From positions 20,338,424 through 20,402,423 of the forward strand of contig CM046354.1 of assembly GCA_025403435.1 (NCBI GenBank): a stretch of 64,000 nt of DNA, written 5' to 3'. Position 1 is the stretch's first letter. Each line of letters opens with the position of its first letter. A program made the translations under genes and the position numbers. The notes under the pieces are model-generated. The model was not told the DNA's origin. It saw only the letters and a list, made by a program, of their open reading frames with translations, and made no database searches. This DNA is from Artocarpus heterophyllus (Eukaryota; Streptophyta; Magnoliopsida; Rosales; Moraceae). This document shows, piece by piece, positions 1-14,697 of this stretch.

Positions 1-51
1 TTTAGGTCGAGCAATCAGTGTCTGAAGTCCATCACTATACTAAGCAGATGT

Positions 52-165
52 TGGGCCACACATAAGCCCATATATCATCGTTGAACAGTTGAAGTCCAAA
101 AGGGTAAAAAAGAAACGCCCAAGGACGCCACTGCAAATAACCAAAAGTTTTCTTAAAACCCTAGG
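52..165 (+). promoter_or_regulatory. RPS13 promoter: site II motifs and telo-box
   Basis: Upstream of the RPS13 start codon there is a TGGGCC site II motif at 52-57, its inverted AGCCCA form at 65-70, and a telo-box (AAACCCTA) at about 156-163. Site II elements paired with a telo-box are the known promoter signature of plant ribosomal-protein genes, linking them to growth and TCP-type factors. The motifs are directly visible; their activity here is inferred from the gene class. Confidence 0.65.
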
Positions 166-278
166 GACATCAGCCTACGTCTTCTCCTTCTTCAATCTTA
201 ACTAGGGACTCTCAGAGCGGAAGCCAGAGGCGAAGAAGCTAGGGCAACGGACAGAGGCACAGAGACCATCTCGTCACC

Positions 279-2212
<1,934 letters not shown>

Positions 2213-4139
2213 GTAGAAATAAGACTGGTGACAGTTTTGGTCGTTCCCGTTTATGTAACGTTCGGATGAGCAAAGGCTTTTGTTCTTTTTGTCTTTCCCA
2301 TTTTTTGATACTTAAATCTTAGTGTCTCTTTTCCTTGAGTTACAGAATCTTATGCATGAAATTCTTGGCAGTGGAATTCAATATTTAGATAATCATATTT
2401 GTGCAATTTTCTTTTAGGTTTTTTCATTGTCTAGATGCATGACATGGGGTGGGATGTCAAATAGCCCAACATTTCTTGCCATTCATGGTTAATCTGTTAC
2501 GATGTCTGTCTTCAAGCTGGCTTATAATTTATTAACATTATTCTACATTTAGTAGTGTAATCTTTTCTCTCATTCAATATGGTTCTGAACATTCATTTCA
2601 AAACTGTGTTAAACACATCGTCTTAAATAATTTAGGTTTTTTTTTTTCTTTTTTTGAAGGTATAGGGTTTTTTAATATTTTTTTTTGAGTTAATTGAAAC
2701 TCCATTCAACTAAAAATAGTACAAAAAAAATTGTACAAGACTGCCTGCGTTTGGCACAAAAGATCCTGAACAAACGATTGAATGCACCAGTAAAATCGAA
2801 TGAAGCACAATGACAAAAGATGGTCGACACCTAGAGAGGAGAGACCCACTTGACACCAAACATAGAGCTCATGAACGGATTGTTAGAAGAAACCATTACA
2901 GTCGATAAACTATACCAATGGATCAAAATCAAATCTATCCTAACAAGGACGCAAACAACTTGGCTTAGATTCAAATCTAGCCACCAATTGCTACATATAA
3001 CGTTGCTAATTAGTGGGTGTAAAGTGCAAACCGAGACAAGAAGTGAGGAGAACACCCCTTTTTTATTACAAACTTAGCCAAAAACAAAGGGCAAGGAAAC
3101 CACCCTTCTTTTTTCAATCAGATCCAGGCAAACATCAAACAAACCTAAAAGAAGAAATATAACATCCAGACACAAGCGGGTGCATCGTTTCCATCGCCTA
3201 TGCAAGTTTTGGTGATTCGTGGTTCGGCTAGCACTTTGATGAGCTCCACCTTCTCCAACCAGTCTAGTGGGCACCGATCTCAAATCCAAGTTAACTCTGG
3301 TGAAAAAAGGAAAACCGGCAAGCAAGACCTCTGCCCCTTCTTCCTTCATTGCTGCTCAGTTTGCCTATAGCTATATCATTCCCTTTTTCTCCCACCTTCC
3401 TGTCGCCTGCCCTATGCCTCGATCTTCTTGGTCCCATCTAGGAATGTTCGACTTCCAGCCTCCTTGGACTCAAAGAGTTGCAGCTTTGGCAAATCCACCT
3501 AAGGTGGTCCCCCTACCTTCGTCACATCCCCGACAAAGCAACACCTCGGTCCTATTCGTAGTTATATCTCCTCCAAGCCCCATCCGTCTTGTCCACCCTC
3601 TCTCATAGACTAGAGATTCCAGCAGTCAGCCTAAAGCTAGCGCCGACTTCTGGTTCAAGAGGGAGAGGGGGCGGTGCGAAACACTCCCACAAAACCCTAG
3701 CAGATGCCCTTATTTTAGAGAGAAGAGAGAAGCGCTTTAAGAGAAGTTCTTTTTCAATAATATTTTATATCTTATATTGTGTTTGTAAAATTTCATTTTT
3801 GGCTTCTTGATTATGTTTCTTGTCATATTTTGACCATGAATTTCAAAACATTATAAATTGTAGTTTTGAAGTATGCTACGTGTTCCATGTTCCTGTTACG
3901 TGTAATGTTTTGAAGTTTGGGAGACACAAACACTCTCTCCCTTTTTAATATTTTTAATTAAAAAATTAAATTGATATTAAATTTGTTCAATTTTGAGTCA
4001 ACAATTGATCTCGGCCAGATCGACATCTGATACACGGTAAAGGTGAAACACATCTTGAGCATAATAAACTTTAGTGAACATCAAACTTGAATTGGGCCTT
4101 TCCTTCGAAGGGAAAATTGTATTATGAAAAGATATTTTT

Positions 4140-4650
4140 CTACCATGTGTTTTATTGAAAAATTATATACCTTTGATCTTTGAACGTAACAAATATGTAT
4201 CTTTAAATTAGATTTAATATACAAGTTTATACATTGTTTTAACCTTTAAAATGATTAAATTATTCTTAAAAAAATTAACACTTTAAAAATTTAGAAGGAA
4301 AAAAAAAATAAAAATGTTAAGGGTATTTTAAGTATTTTTTAGGTCAAAATTGTAAGTTCAAAATTTTCTATATCTCTTTAGAAAATGAGATTGAAACTAT
4401 ATTTTGTGGTTCTAACTAAAATTGCTATAGTATTATCTCTCATAAGAATTTGATCTACAACTTGGTTAGAACCACAAAATACGATTCTTCCCAAATGGGC
4501 TATTATTTATTTATTTATTTTTTTTGTTTTATCACTTTTTTACTTGAGGGAATTTTTGGACATTTAAGTCAAAATTGAGAATTAAAACTTAAACATAATA
4601 CGATATAAATTTATGTATTGAATTTAATTTAAAAATATACATTCTACAAG
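4140..4650. mobile_element. MITE-like inverted-repeat element
   Basis: The centre holds a perfect 17-bp inverted repeat: TATTTTGTGGTTCTAAC near 4401-4417 and its complement near 4465-4481. Outside these, the arms share diverged AT-rich inverted similarity (AATATGTATCTTTAAATTAG on the left against the reverse of the 4610-4640 stretch). No coding capacity. Family not recognised and ends approximate. Confidence 0.45.
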
Positions 4651-5862
4651 GTAAAAAATAGAGATGCAGTTTTTTTTTATTATTATTATAAACCCAAAAC
4701 AAGAATATAAAAAGGTAAATAACCCTTAAAAAAAGACATATAAACATATCCAAATGATTTTACCACACAAGGAGGCTTAACATGGAACAAAAGTTGTTAA
4801 ATATATTAGATGGTGCTTAAGAGAGAAAATGCAAATAAGAGGGTAAGACGGACTTCCATGAAGGGGAGGGACACTTGCTGTGTGTTTGATTTTATTGGCA
4901 AAGGGTAAATAGCTAGTTATAAAGTTGTGCTTGAACTAAGTAATAATAACTCTATATGTGAGTCTTCTCAAATTTAGGATGTTATTTAGAAAATTCATAA
5001 CAATATAGATTTTAAATTATCTATTAAATTATACATACTATAACCAATGCACGTGACGAGTACATTCAAATAATGATTAATTATTTAAAAATTTTTATAG
5101 CGTCATTTAGTATAAAATATTTACTAAATAATTTAAAATATCTATATGAAATTTGGTGAATTTATGCCTTGTATAAGAATAAGATTTGGTAATTATCAGA
5201 GAGTTTACTTCAGAATTGTTCCTCATAGTTCATTAGATTCAAACTTGAGCATTCTCACAATTTTTTCTTTTTTATTTTCTTCTTTGTTAGCTGGGATTGA
5301 TGTAACCTTTTGGGTTTAAATACATAAAAGATTTAATCTAAGGTTTTGATTCTTTTTTGGACAGATTACAAGAGTGTCCATTCTCTTCAGGTGAAATTAC
5401 AAGATTACCTAGTTTTTTTCATCCAAAATTTAACAAAACTAAATTTGAGAAAAGGAAAAAGTTCAAGAGTTAAATTAACACTTTTGAGTACATTGAAAGA
5501 AAATTTTAAGAACCTTTGATGAATTTAACTTTTAAATTTTTAACAAAGTTTGGCATGTGACCAACACATATTGGGCAAAAGAGAAGAACACCCTTATGCC
5601 AAACCTCACACCATAAAAGGAAAAAAAAAAAAAAAAACTCAAACCACCTTGCGACCCTTTCCTTCCCTCTCTAGCGAGACCCACCACCTTGCATTCTTTC
5701 CCTCTTTAGCGACTGCCTTCGGCTACGGTTCTCATCTTGCTGGAAGATCTCTATGATCCCCCTTTGACCCCATTATCGTGCTGGTCTCTCTATCTCTTTA
5801 AATTTTCCCATTTTGCAAAACACCTCTCATCCTTTTAATGTTGTATGTTGTTTATTTTATTT

Positions 5863-6231
5863 TGGGCTTGTTTGATACAATTTTTACTTGTGCTTTTTAT
5901 CAGTAAAAGAAGAGAAACAAAAGCTGTAACTTTTTAGTAAATATTTATAACCATATTTTTTAAAAAAATTTTAGGAGTCAAAACGGTTTTAATTTTTTTA
6001 AAAGTTACAAAAATGTTATATTTTAAGCTTATAATGTATTATTAATACTTTGATATAATTTTTAAATTCTATTTCAAAGGTATTTTTTTGAAAAGTTATA
6101 TTCTATGCCTTTAACAAAAAATAATTTTGGAGAGCAAAAATATTTTTGACAAATCATGTAAACAACTTCAGAAGCAGAGTTTGAATTCAAGAAGCCAAAA
6201 GTAGTATCTAAAGAAGCCCTCCCAAACAGCA
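5863..6231. mobile_element. MITE family M1, copy without the nested insertion
   Basis: This shares, in order, TGGGCT(T)G..TTGAT, CTTGTGCTTTT, AAAAGCTGTA, GTCAAAA.GGTTT, AAGTTACAAAAATGTTATAT and AAGCTTA with a second copy at 19024-19497. The copy here runs uninterrupted through the AAGCTTATAATGTATTATT stretch where the other copy is split by a smaller element. Non-coding. Confidence 0.6.
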
Positions 6232-6689
6232 TTTTCTTAGTTCGAATTTCAATTGACGGCAAGTGGCAATAACAACAATTATTGTAGGAGATTTGGGTAT
6301 GTTTTCAATTGTTGAATTTGGTTGAAATGGGTTACGTGAGTGTGAATTGCACCGGGTATCTTCATTATCATTGAAACAAGTTTTGAGTTAGCAAAAAATA
6401 AATATAAAGTCTTGAATTTGGAGAAATACGAGGTCTCTTGTTGCTTTATACAAGCAAGAACAATCATAGATCTCCAGAAACAACCGTCGGCATCATCACC
6501 ATTTTCTCTTCCAAATTCCACTCCCAAACACCCTCAACAACTCTGTTTTGGGAAATTGTACAAAACGTTATATTTGATAGTCACGTTCAAGTAAATATTA
6601 GATTTTACAAAATTTAAAAATAAATGTTATATTTTAAAATTGCAATGCCAAACATTTCAATTTTATCTATTTTTTTTTTCTTAAATCTG

Positions 6690-7165
6690 ATAAAAAATCC
6701 TCTTTCAACTCCGATCACCGTCGACCACTGCTGCCTCCGAGCATCCATCGACACCGCTCGATCCATACGGCCGATGGCGGACTCCGATGACGCTTGCTTA
6801 GGGAGATTGACGCGGGGCTCCTTCATGGTTCGTGCGACTTTGACGAGGGCGGCGCAACCTGCTCTTTTGCGACCTCCAATGATGGTGAAGATCGGTCAAC
6901 GCTCTTCTCCAGCGATAGATCTGGTGTGACTGCTCCTCCTACAATAGCTTCAGTCTCGTCCCTGCAACGTTGCCGTCGTAGTCGGCCTCGTGTTGTCGTT
7001 CTTCTCCTACGATAGATCCGTCGCTCTTCTCCTGTGACAGTTCCGGATCTGCCTTGCAACATTGTCGCCGTCGTTGGGCTTGTGCTTGTCTCTCTTCTCG
7101 CACAACAAGTTCGACGCCACGATCTTCTTCAAGGGACTTGTTCTCCGGTGTGACCATCTTCTCCG
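6690..7165. other. GC-rich island with internal repeats
   Basis: About 475 bp of clearly higher GC content, rich in CG dinucleotides, set in AT-rich flanks. It contains partial internal repetition: the CTGCAACGTTGCCGTCGTAG region and the TTGCAACATTGTCGCCGTCG region share order and spacing with similar CTTCTCC/GATC boundaries. Open frames cross it on both strands, but none resembles a known protein. It may be the core of a non-autonomous transposon or a captured gene fragment. Origin unknown. Confidence 0.35.
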
Positions 7166-7697
7166 CCCCCGGAAATAAGATATGAGAGAAAGTGAGGAGG
7201 ACAGGAGAGAGAAAATACGAAATGGAGGGAAAAGGATGGAATTAAAGATTTTAGTTTTTAACAGTTGAAATTTAAATAATTTTTATTTATCTTAATTATT
7301 TTTAAAATTGAAATTTGCGTTAACTTATTTTAATATTTCCTTCATTCTTCTTTGGTTTGAAATTTTTTAGGGTTTTTTTTTTAATTTTATTTTTAAATAT
7401 AAATGAGTCATTTTATCAATATGCCCTCTTATATGAGGGCACATGTCTTGGACGTGATGCACTCCGTTGGAAAACTAATATCAATAAAAGGACGTAATTG
7501 TCGATATGTTAAGAGTCTGAAAATCATTTTATGAAAATTGCAAATAAATAAATAAATAAATAAAAAGTAGTTAAGCGACGAACAATATATATTACTTTTT
7601 TCGTTGTTTTTTAAGAAATATCCATGGAGGGGTATTTTCGCCATTAAAGAATGACCGGTCAAGCTTACACAGCATCGCACCTTAGCAACATCAACAT

Positions 7698-7813
7698 CAC
7701 GTGTCAATCGGAGTCGTCACCGAGTACGCAGGCGGATTCATCATTCGTGTAGGCGTCTTTGATGTACAGCAGCACAAGAATTCTGCGCTACTGCCCTCTT
7801 CTCCTTCCACGTG
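7698..7813 (+). promoter_or_regulatory. Two G-box (CACGTG) palindromes upstream of KptA
   Basis: CACGTG occurs at 7698-7703 and 7808-7813, about 165 and 55 bp before the presumed start codon at 7867. The second lies in the probable 5' leader or core promoter. CACGTG is the known binding site for plant bZIP and bHLH factors. Their role here is inferred only from position. Confidence 0.35.
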
Positions 7814-7866
7814 TCCCTTCTTCTCCATCCTTTCCTCCTCTCGCCATTTCTGCTCCTCTCTCTTTC

Positions 7867-10251
7867 ATGGACAACACTCGTACCAGCAGCAGCAGCAACA
7901 ACAACAAAGTTTCTTCCTTCGCCTCGTTTGCTGGCTCCAATACAAGGTTTATTTATTTATTGTTTATTTTTTTCTCTTTTTTTTTCTAATTTCATTTCCC
8001 AAAGATTTAATTTTGAGGAAAGCAAAACACTTTTTTTTTGGTTCATGTCGATTTTCAGTCTTCTGAGCTGAATATGGATGTTTTTCTCTAGAATTTTTCT
8101 TTTTTTATGGGGGATTTGTCGTGAATTCCCTCTGTGCAATTTCTTCAAAACCAAAAATGGTGTGTGTATTGTTCCTCAACGACATTGGAGACTTTCTATT
8201 GGAGATTTTCATGCTGGTTTATGTAATTGTGCAGTGGTGGTGGCAGAAGAAGAGATTTCGAGATGAAAACTGATAGAGAAAGATCCAGCGGTCGCGGCGG
8301 TAAAGATAAGATTGACGCACTTGGTAGATTATTGTAAGAACGAAGGACTTTGATTTCACGTTTATTAATTACAATTACTTACGAATTTGAAGCAAAATAA
8401 GTAGGGATTTAGTTCATTTCCGTTGAATTGCAATGATATATTTGTTTTCTCAATTTATTTAGGCTTAAATTATTTAATTTTTTTTTATTTAGGACACGGA
8501 TTTTGCGCCATATGGCTTCTGAATTGAATCTGAATATGCGGAGTGATGGGTATGTGAAGGTTAATGATCTCTTAAAGCTCAATTTGAAGACTTTTGCCAA
8601 CATCCCATTAAGTTCACACACTGTTGATGAAATCAGGGAGGTTAGTGATTCAGAATTTCTGCTTTCTTGACTATTTTTGAACATATTAAATCTGTTACAA
8701 CAACATCAAATATTCTTTCTTTGTGTTCTCATTTTTTATTGATAATATTCGTATTTTGTGAAATTGTATGCCATGTTTTGGTTTACTTAGTAAAAGTGAT
8801 TCTTCTGTTAGTTATTAATGTTCCTCATAAACCGTCTCAAGGAAGAAGTGAAAACTATGTCAGGCTGTCAGGAAAGATAACAAGCAGCGGTTTAGCCTCC
8901 TGGAAGAACATGGAGAGCTTTTGATACGCGCAAACCAAGGTCACACGATAACGGTGATATATACTCTCCTTTGTAATATTCTTTTGAACTTGAAATAGAA
9001 AATCCATTTAATGGAATGCCACTTTGTTTATGGTTAACTTTCTATTAGAACACTACTTCAGCTTCCCGTTCAGCAACCATGGACGTAATACCTATTATTG
9101 ACGTCCTTTTTCAGTTGCATTGTTTAGGCAGCCTATTACTTTGAACTTGTTCTTGGTATAAATGTTCTATTGTTGCATATTTTTCTTAAAACAGATGTTA
9201 GACTAGGAATACTTGTGTTTAGTTCTTTTTCCAATTTGTTTATGATTGTCATTGTTGGAGTGAGCCAAAATAAGCAAGAGAAGTTTGCACTAGAAGTTTT
9301 ATGTGAATTTTCATTTGTAACTTGCAGGCAGTTGAATCTGAAAGACTATTGAAAGCCATACTTTCAGCTGATGAAATCCCAGGTGCTTTTTTCTTTCTTC
9401 TTTTCTTTTTCTCCTTTGGTTCTTTCGAAACGTTTAAGTCTGCAAACAAGAGAAAACCACATACTGTTTCTAATTGAAATGACCAATATGTTTGCCAAAT
9501 TGTTTTGCTCTTTCCTCTTTAACTTGCAGTATGTGTACATGGAACTTATAAGAGGAATTTGGAATCCATATTAGCGTCTGGTCTGAAACGCATGAAAAGA
9601 TTACACGTGCACTTCTCTTGTGGCTTGCCGATGGATGGGGAAGTGATTAGTGGTAATATGATTTCTAACTCTGTTTATGCATATAAAGTCATCAATATTT
9701 GAACTTCTTCTCTATGCCCCTCGGTTGCACCCTCTTAAAGGATGGCTAGTCATGAACAAGAGTTTGAGTCCCAGAAATTTTTTGGCTTTCTTGTGGTATA
9801 TTTGTAAAAATCTATCGAGGTTGGTGTAAGCTGGCTTTGAGCATCCTTTTTGAAGGTCTAAATGCTGCTCCATAGCTTCTGCCACATGCATCACAACCAT
9901 TGAACTTTCAAGCCATATCTGAATGCCAACATTACTCTTGTGATTGTTGACGTGATTTTTTTATTTTCAGGCATGAGACGAAATGTGAATGTCTTGATCT
10001 TTCTTGACGTTAAAAAAGCCTTGGAAGGTAAATAGTTTGTGAAGGATAAAACTTTCGAACTTAATTTTATCATGAACTGGAAAACGCATGCCTTGTTCCC
10101 AAATGTTTCTTTTCAATTTCATGCAGAGGGAATGAAGCTATACGTCTCAGACAACAAGGTAATATTGACAGAAGGTTTTGATGGTGTTGTTCCCGTCAAG
10201 TACTTCGAAAGGATAGTATCATGGCCCGATAGACAACCTATTCCTTTTTGA
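7867..10251 (+). CDS. tRNA 2'-phosphotransferase (Tpt1/KptA family)
   Basis: Removes the splice-junction 2'-phosphate from ligated tRNA by transfer to NAD+, the last step of tRNA splicing. Exons: 7867-7946, 8235-8333, 8493-8640, 8864-8953, 9328-9382, 9530-9652, 9971-10027 and 10127-10251, giving 777 bp and 258 residues. All junctions are GT-AG and keep frame. An N-terminal Ser/Asn/Gly/Arg-rich tail of about 50 residues precedes the core. The core shows the RILRHMA segment with the family's Arg-His pair, YVKVNDLL, a KQRFSL segment, the VHGTYKRNLESIL NAD-site motif, LHVHFS and a C-terminal VKYFERI. The ATG at 7867 is chosen because it is in frame through exon 2; an internal ATG at 8263 would give a shorter core-only form. 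It appears intact. Confidence 0.93.
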
Positions 10252-11179
10252 GCTTTTTGGGTTTGATCAACAATGATCCATTTTGTTTTCTTTTCTTCTC
10301 ATGCTTTTTGTCCTTGCAATGATTACTTGAATCACTTTGGGATGATATGGTGTTTGGCATTCTCAGTATTCAACCAAAACTTTGAATGTAAAACTCTCAC
10401 ATGCTATAATGTCAACGAAAAATATATTATAGTGTAAAGAAAAAGTAAGCTACAAGTAAAGCTCTCACATGCTAGTGGTTTTAACTAAGTGATTTGAGTC
10501 AATGCTCTCAAACACCCTAGAACTAAGCAGCATGATACATGGATACTTAACTCTTATGTTGGTGATGTGAGATGACCCATTTCCTTGTTAATGTGATTTT
10601 ATTCTCATTTAATTTTGAAATGTATTCCAAGAATCCAAAGTGAAAAAAAAAGGAGGAGAAGAAAACAAAGAGGCATTACTATTGTAAAAAGAGCTCCTGA
10701 TACAAAATGCTCCAAATGTTGAATTTTGAAACGATAGTATACAAAAATTCGATTCCTTTGAAAACAGGAATTGACGTCAATAGAGAGGTTTTTTCTCTAG
10801 AGACGGCTGTGCTTTCCAGGGCCTTGGTTTGGATTCATTTGTCTTCTCGGTCTTCCTTTTGAATAGTGGGAGCAAGATTTAATCTTTGCAATAGATTTTT
10901 TATTATAACAAAAGAGAAGGGGAGACCAATCAAGCTTGACATCTGCCCATGAAATAATCACAGATTTGTCTTGGTTTTTTTCTAGGGTATGTAATGAATT
11001 AAATCTACAGAAGCCCGGGTGTTATGATTGGTGATGGAAGCAATGCCTTCTGGAAGCACTTCAAATGTGAGGGCCTATCTACAATCTTTTTGTTGTGGTA
11101 AGATAGGCTATGAACTGTAGGACTGCACTGAGATGCCAGATGAAAGAGAGCAGAAAACTTGCAACTCTTTGGGAAAATG
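10252..11179. other. Intergenic stretch downstream of KptA
   Basis: Holds the probable KptA 3' UTR and unremarkable AT-rich DNA. Short CTCTCACATGCTA-type motifs at about 10395-10480 recur elsewhere in the window (near 37540 and 51790) and probably mark MITE remnants. No gene is seen. Confidence 0.5.
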
Positions 11180-11260
11180 TCAAGAAGTCGGAAAACGAAA
11201 TTACCTGAAAAATACGATTAAAGGAAAACGTCAATGACTGATAAATAATAGGGTATTTGG

Positions 11261-11750
11261 CACTGTTATCATTGAACTTGTCAAATATTTAAAACTTGGC
11301 TTTTGAATTTTTAATTTTGACAAGTTGCTTCTTGAACTTAAGATTCTATAACAAATCACCCAATTGATGGCGATTTTAGTTTTTTAACTAAAATTGACAT
11401 GTAATTTGCATATAAATAGTTGATTATTAACGTAAATGGTTATTTTGATATATTTTGGCCTAAATTTATTACAATTAATATCTTTATTGAAGTTTTTATC
11501 AAAATTAAAAATTTTTAATTAACTTTGGTTTGAATATAAATTTAGGTTAATATTTATAGGAATAAATCCTTTTATACTCTTAATTAATGACCATGTGAAA
11601 ATTACATATTAATTTTAGTCAAAAACTAAAAATCGCTATCAATGAAAAGTGATTTGCTACAAATTTGTAAGCTCGGGGGACAACTTGCTAAAATTAAAAG
11701 TTCTATAGTAAATTACACATATTCAACAAGTTCAAGGGCAACAATTGTTG
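11261..11750. mobile_element. MITE with long (~150 bp) terminal inverted repeats
   Basis: The left arm (11261-11410) and the reverse complement of the right arm (11590-11750) share TTGAACTTGT, AATTTTTAATTTT, CAAGTTG, GCAAATCAC-type, GCGATTTT.AGTTTTT and ACTAAAATT.A.ATGTAATTT in order. No open reading frame. It lies directly against the LTR-like start at about 11746, so the exact right border is uncertain. Confidence 0.65.
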
Positions 11751-12538
11751 GGGTATAATTTAGTCAGGCCTAAATTGTCGATAGGCCCATGTGGCCCAAT
11801 GTTGATACTAGTCGAACGGATTAAGTAAAATCTACTGACTGAAGCCCAATCGACATGACGGTTCGTATTGTTCGCTTAATTCGATCTCTTGGTGGTTTTG
11901 AGGGTTCTTGTTAAAGATAACTCGAGCTCGTGTACCATGTCTTTGTTCGACCGGATTGATCGTCTCGAGCTGACAGTTATTAGCACGAATAGACGGTTAT
12001 AGCATGTCTAGTCATGGACCGAAACGTGGGGGAGGTGTGATTCTTACAGCCTATTACCAATCGACACGTGTCCCACTATTGTAGTTACTTATAGTGCACT
12101 ATCCTACTTTGCCAGACAGATGGGAGCCACGATTCTTCCTCATCTTCTATATAAGGGGACGGTTGCTTTGTTGTACGGGGACAGAGAAAAACAGATACTG
12201 AAACCCTGCCAATTTGCTTTTCTCATTTCTTTATTCTTTTGTAATCTGTACTAAAAAACACCACAGTGAATTACAGTGGACGTAGCTCTTTATTAACAGA
12301 GTGAAACACTATAAATTTTGTGTGTCATCTTTATTATAGCTTTATTTAGTTTGTTTCACTAATTTTGCATTTCAACTTGAGCCTAATCGAGGTCCATTTA
12401 ACGGTTATTTGAGGGCACAAGTTCCTGAACAATCCAATTCAGAATTATAATATTTAATTATAGATTCACCGTCTATAGTTTGGCGCCCACCGTGGGGCCT
12501 TCAAGTCATCAACTCTAGGATCTCAGACTCGGATTCAA

Positions 12539-14207
12539 ATGGCGGACAACGTCGACAACCTGCATACTCTAGAAACCACGATGGAAGAGACTGAATCCAT
12601 TCCTCAGGACAGCCAACAAATGGTAGCCTTTGCAGCAGAAGTCGAGGCCCTTAAAAAAATGCTCCAGGAGCAGGTGGCTCATTCTCAAGAACGTGACAGA
12701 AGGTTGGAGCAACTTAGCAGCGAGAATTTGGCTTAAGAAGCCAAATTAGTTATTAAAACTCTCAGATGGCTTCACAATCTTACTACTATCCGTACTATGG
12801 ATATTCGACTATCCAAGTATCGTCAATAGCATAGTGGCAATCTCAAACGCCACAGCCAGGAACTCGGCAGCCCTACAGTCTAATTCGAAGGATTTAACCC
12901 TTGTACACACCTTCGACTCCAACACCAGCAACAACACATGCAGCTTTTACGGCCACAACCACCCCCGCAACGACAACTAACACGATGGCGAGTAGTCGTG
13001 TGGAATTCCATTGAAGTGATGATGCGATTGAAAGAAACGCAAGGACAGAACAGACCATTCGATCAGAAGAAGCACCAGCTATCACTTTGATGACCCCTAA
13101 GTCCATCTAATTGATGATGAGAGAAATGTTCGAGCAAAATTCCAAACTCGTAGAAGATAAAATCGAGCAAAAGGTTTTGAAAGCCACGAGCAAGACCCCT
13201 ACACCGGATGACATCTTGAAGAATATTCGAGATACCCCACTCACAAAGAGGATCACTTCGGTTGTACCTCCTAAGTATGAAAACCTCGTGCGGTTTGATG
13301 GAACTTTAGATCCAAAAGACAATCTGCTGCAGTACAAAAATATGGTTAGTGCCACGAGCATCCCAGACTCGATTCTTGATAAGATGCTGTGTAAGTTAGC
13401 GCAGTCGCTCAAAGGTCTAGCATTTCGATGGTTCAGTAACTTGCCAACTGGATTGATCGACAGCTTCGACGACTTGGCAGACTCTTTTATCAAGGCATAT
13501 TCGGTGCATATCAAGACAGGAAAGACCACCAAAGATTTATGGTTTGTCGTGCAAAGCCTATGCGAGTCATTACGGGCTTATATTAAGGGATTTAGCAAAG
13601 CACTCTTAGAAATTTTTGATTTAGAGGATGGAACAACACGAGAAACACTGAAGAAAGGACTTTTGCATAAGTCCTCTTTCAAGAATAGCATTTGCTCGGA
13701 TTATCCACACACTATCCAAGAAGCCCTCAACAGAGCAAAAGGGTGGATAGACCTAGAAGAGGAAAACGAAAGGTGTGAACGAGAACTAGCGAGAACCAGA
13801 GATCAGAGCAAGCGAAATCAAAGCAATAATTATAGGCAGATCGAAGGGGACGAACGAGAACACCACCAAGGAGGGAGTGGAGGCAAAAAGAAGACAAGTC
13901 ATGATCCACCACGAGACGGTTGTCACCCCCGAAGTACGCCTTCAGCATATCGCCGTCCGAACTAGTCGCTCAACTCAAAGGAAACGATGTTCGATGGCCT
14001 GGCAAGAGGGTGCCGAACCCTTCACGTGACCAATTGAAATATTGTGAGTTCCATCAAGATACGGGACACTTGACGATAGATTGCAAAGCCCTACGATCTG
14101 AGATCGTAGAGCTTCTCAAGAAAGGGCACTTAAGAGAGTACCTCTTTGAACAGGGGAGGAAAATATATGGGCTCGACAAAGAGCGAAGAGGACAAAGAGA
14201 CACCTAA
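12539..14207 (+). pseudogene. Retrotransposon gag polyprotein, disrupted
   Basis: An N-terminal fragment starts at 12539 (MADNVDNLHT..) and stops at 12736. The Retrotrans_gag core lies at 13111-13965 and shows VRFDGTLDPKDNLLQYKN, MLCKLAQSLKGLAFRWFSNL and DDLADSFIKAY, the hallmark of plant Ty3-type gag. A following frame at 13920-14207 has CEFHQDTGHLTIDCKALRSE, a zinc-knuckle-like Cys/His segment. Stops and frame changes separate the parts, so no full gag is encoded. Confidence 0.85.
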
Positions 14208-14321
14208 TCCTATGAGAAGACACCATCACCACCACCAGTCAGGAAGATAATTGGAGCCATTTGTGGAGGCTCAGTTTTCAGCGGCAATTTTGTCAATTCA
14301 ATAAAGGCGTATCAGAAGAAA

Positions 14322-14697
14322 ATGAATCAAGCGACTGCCAGTTTGTTTGGCAACAAACACTGTGAACATGTTATTTTGTTTTGCAGCGACGAGGCATTTG
14401 GGCTTGATACTCCGCATAACGATGCCCTTGTAATCAAACTCAACATTGCAAACTACGAAATCAACAAAATATTGGTTGATAATGGAAGCTCGACCAACAT
14501 CCTGTTCCTCTCGACTTTGAAAGAAATGGAAATCGACGAAGAGGAAATCGAGAAATTTCCAACGTCATTGGTAGGTTTCAGTGGCGAAGTAACAACGGCC
14601 ATGGGAAGAATCAAGCTTCCAGTGTATAAGCAGGGGAGAGCAAGTTGACCAGTTTCCTTGTTATGGATTACCCTTCAGGGTATAACATTATTTTGGG
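14322..14697 (+). pseudogene. Retrotransposon aspartic protease fragment
   Basis: The frame contains ALVIKLNIANYEINKILVDN followed by GSSTNILF, the retropepsin-type active-site context. Here it reads DNGSS, where many relatives have DTGSS or DNGSS. The frame breaks at 14648, and a shifted frame continues as VMDYPSGYNIILG, the usual end of the protease domain. After this the homology stops, where relatives continue to reverse transcriptase. Confidence 0.8.

Larger units (their letters stand above)
2213..7696. other. Intergenic region between RPS13 and KptA, repeat-rich
   Basis: No gene is supported here. The 2640-3760 stretch is a less AT-rich block. Its left edge has a T-run and sequence that, on the minus strand, resembles the 3' end of a plant LINE, so it may be a degenerate LINE relic, but I could not identify a domain. 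MITE-like elements lie at 4140-4650 and 5863-6231. A GC-rich island at 6690-7165 is flanked by AT-rich DNA. The open frames in these blocks are short and resemble no protein I know. Confidence 0.5.
11746..14697 (+). mobile_element. Ty3/gypsy-type LTR retrotransposon, 3'-truncated
   Basis: A probable 5' LTR (about 11746 to 12468-12480) starts TGTTGGGG and has a TATA-type CTATATAAGG near 12148. A primer-binding-site-like TGGCGCCCACCGTGG follows at 12481. Then come a broken gag and an aspartic protease region, ending abruptly at the ..NIILG motif near 14697. No polymerase, integrase or 3' LTR is present, so the element is incomplete and cannot move by itself. It sits inside tandem unit A. Confidence 0.75.

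Noticed and set aside
3267..3608. 113-codon plus-strand open frame in the GC-richer block
   Set aside because: Pro/Ser-rich sequence with no known domain. The opposite strand is also open, and the block looks like a degenerate LINE relic.
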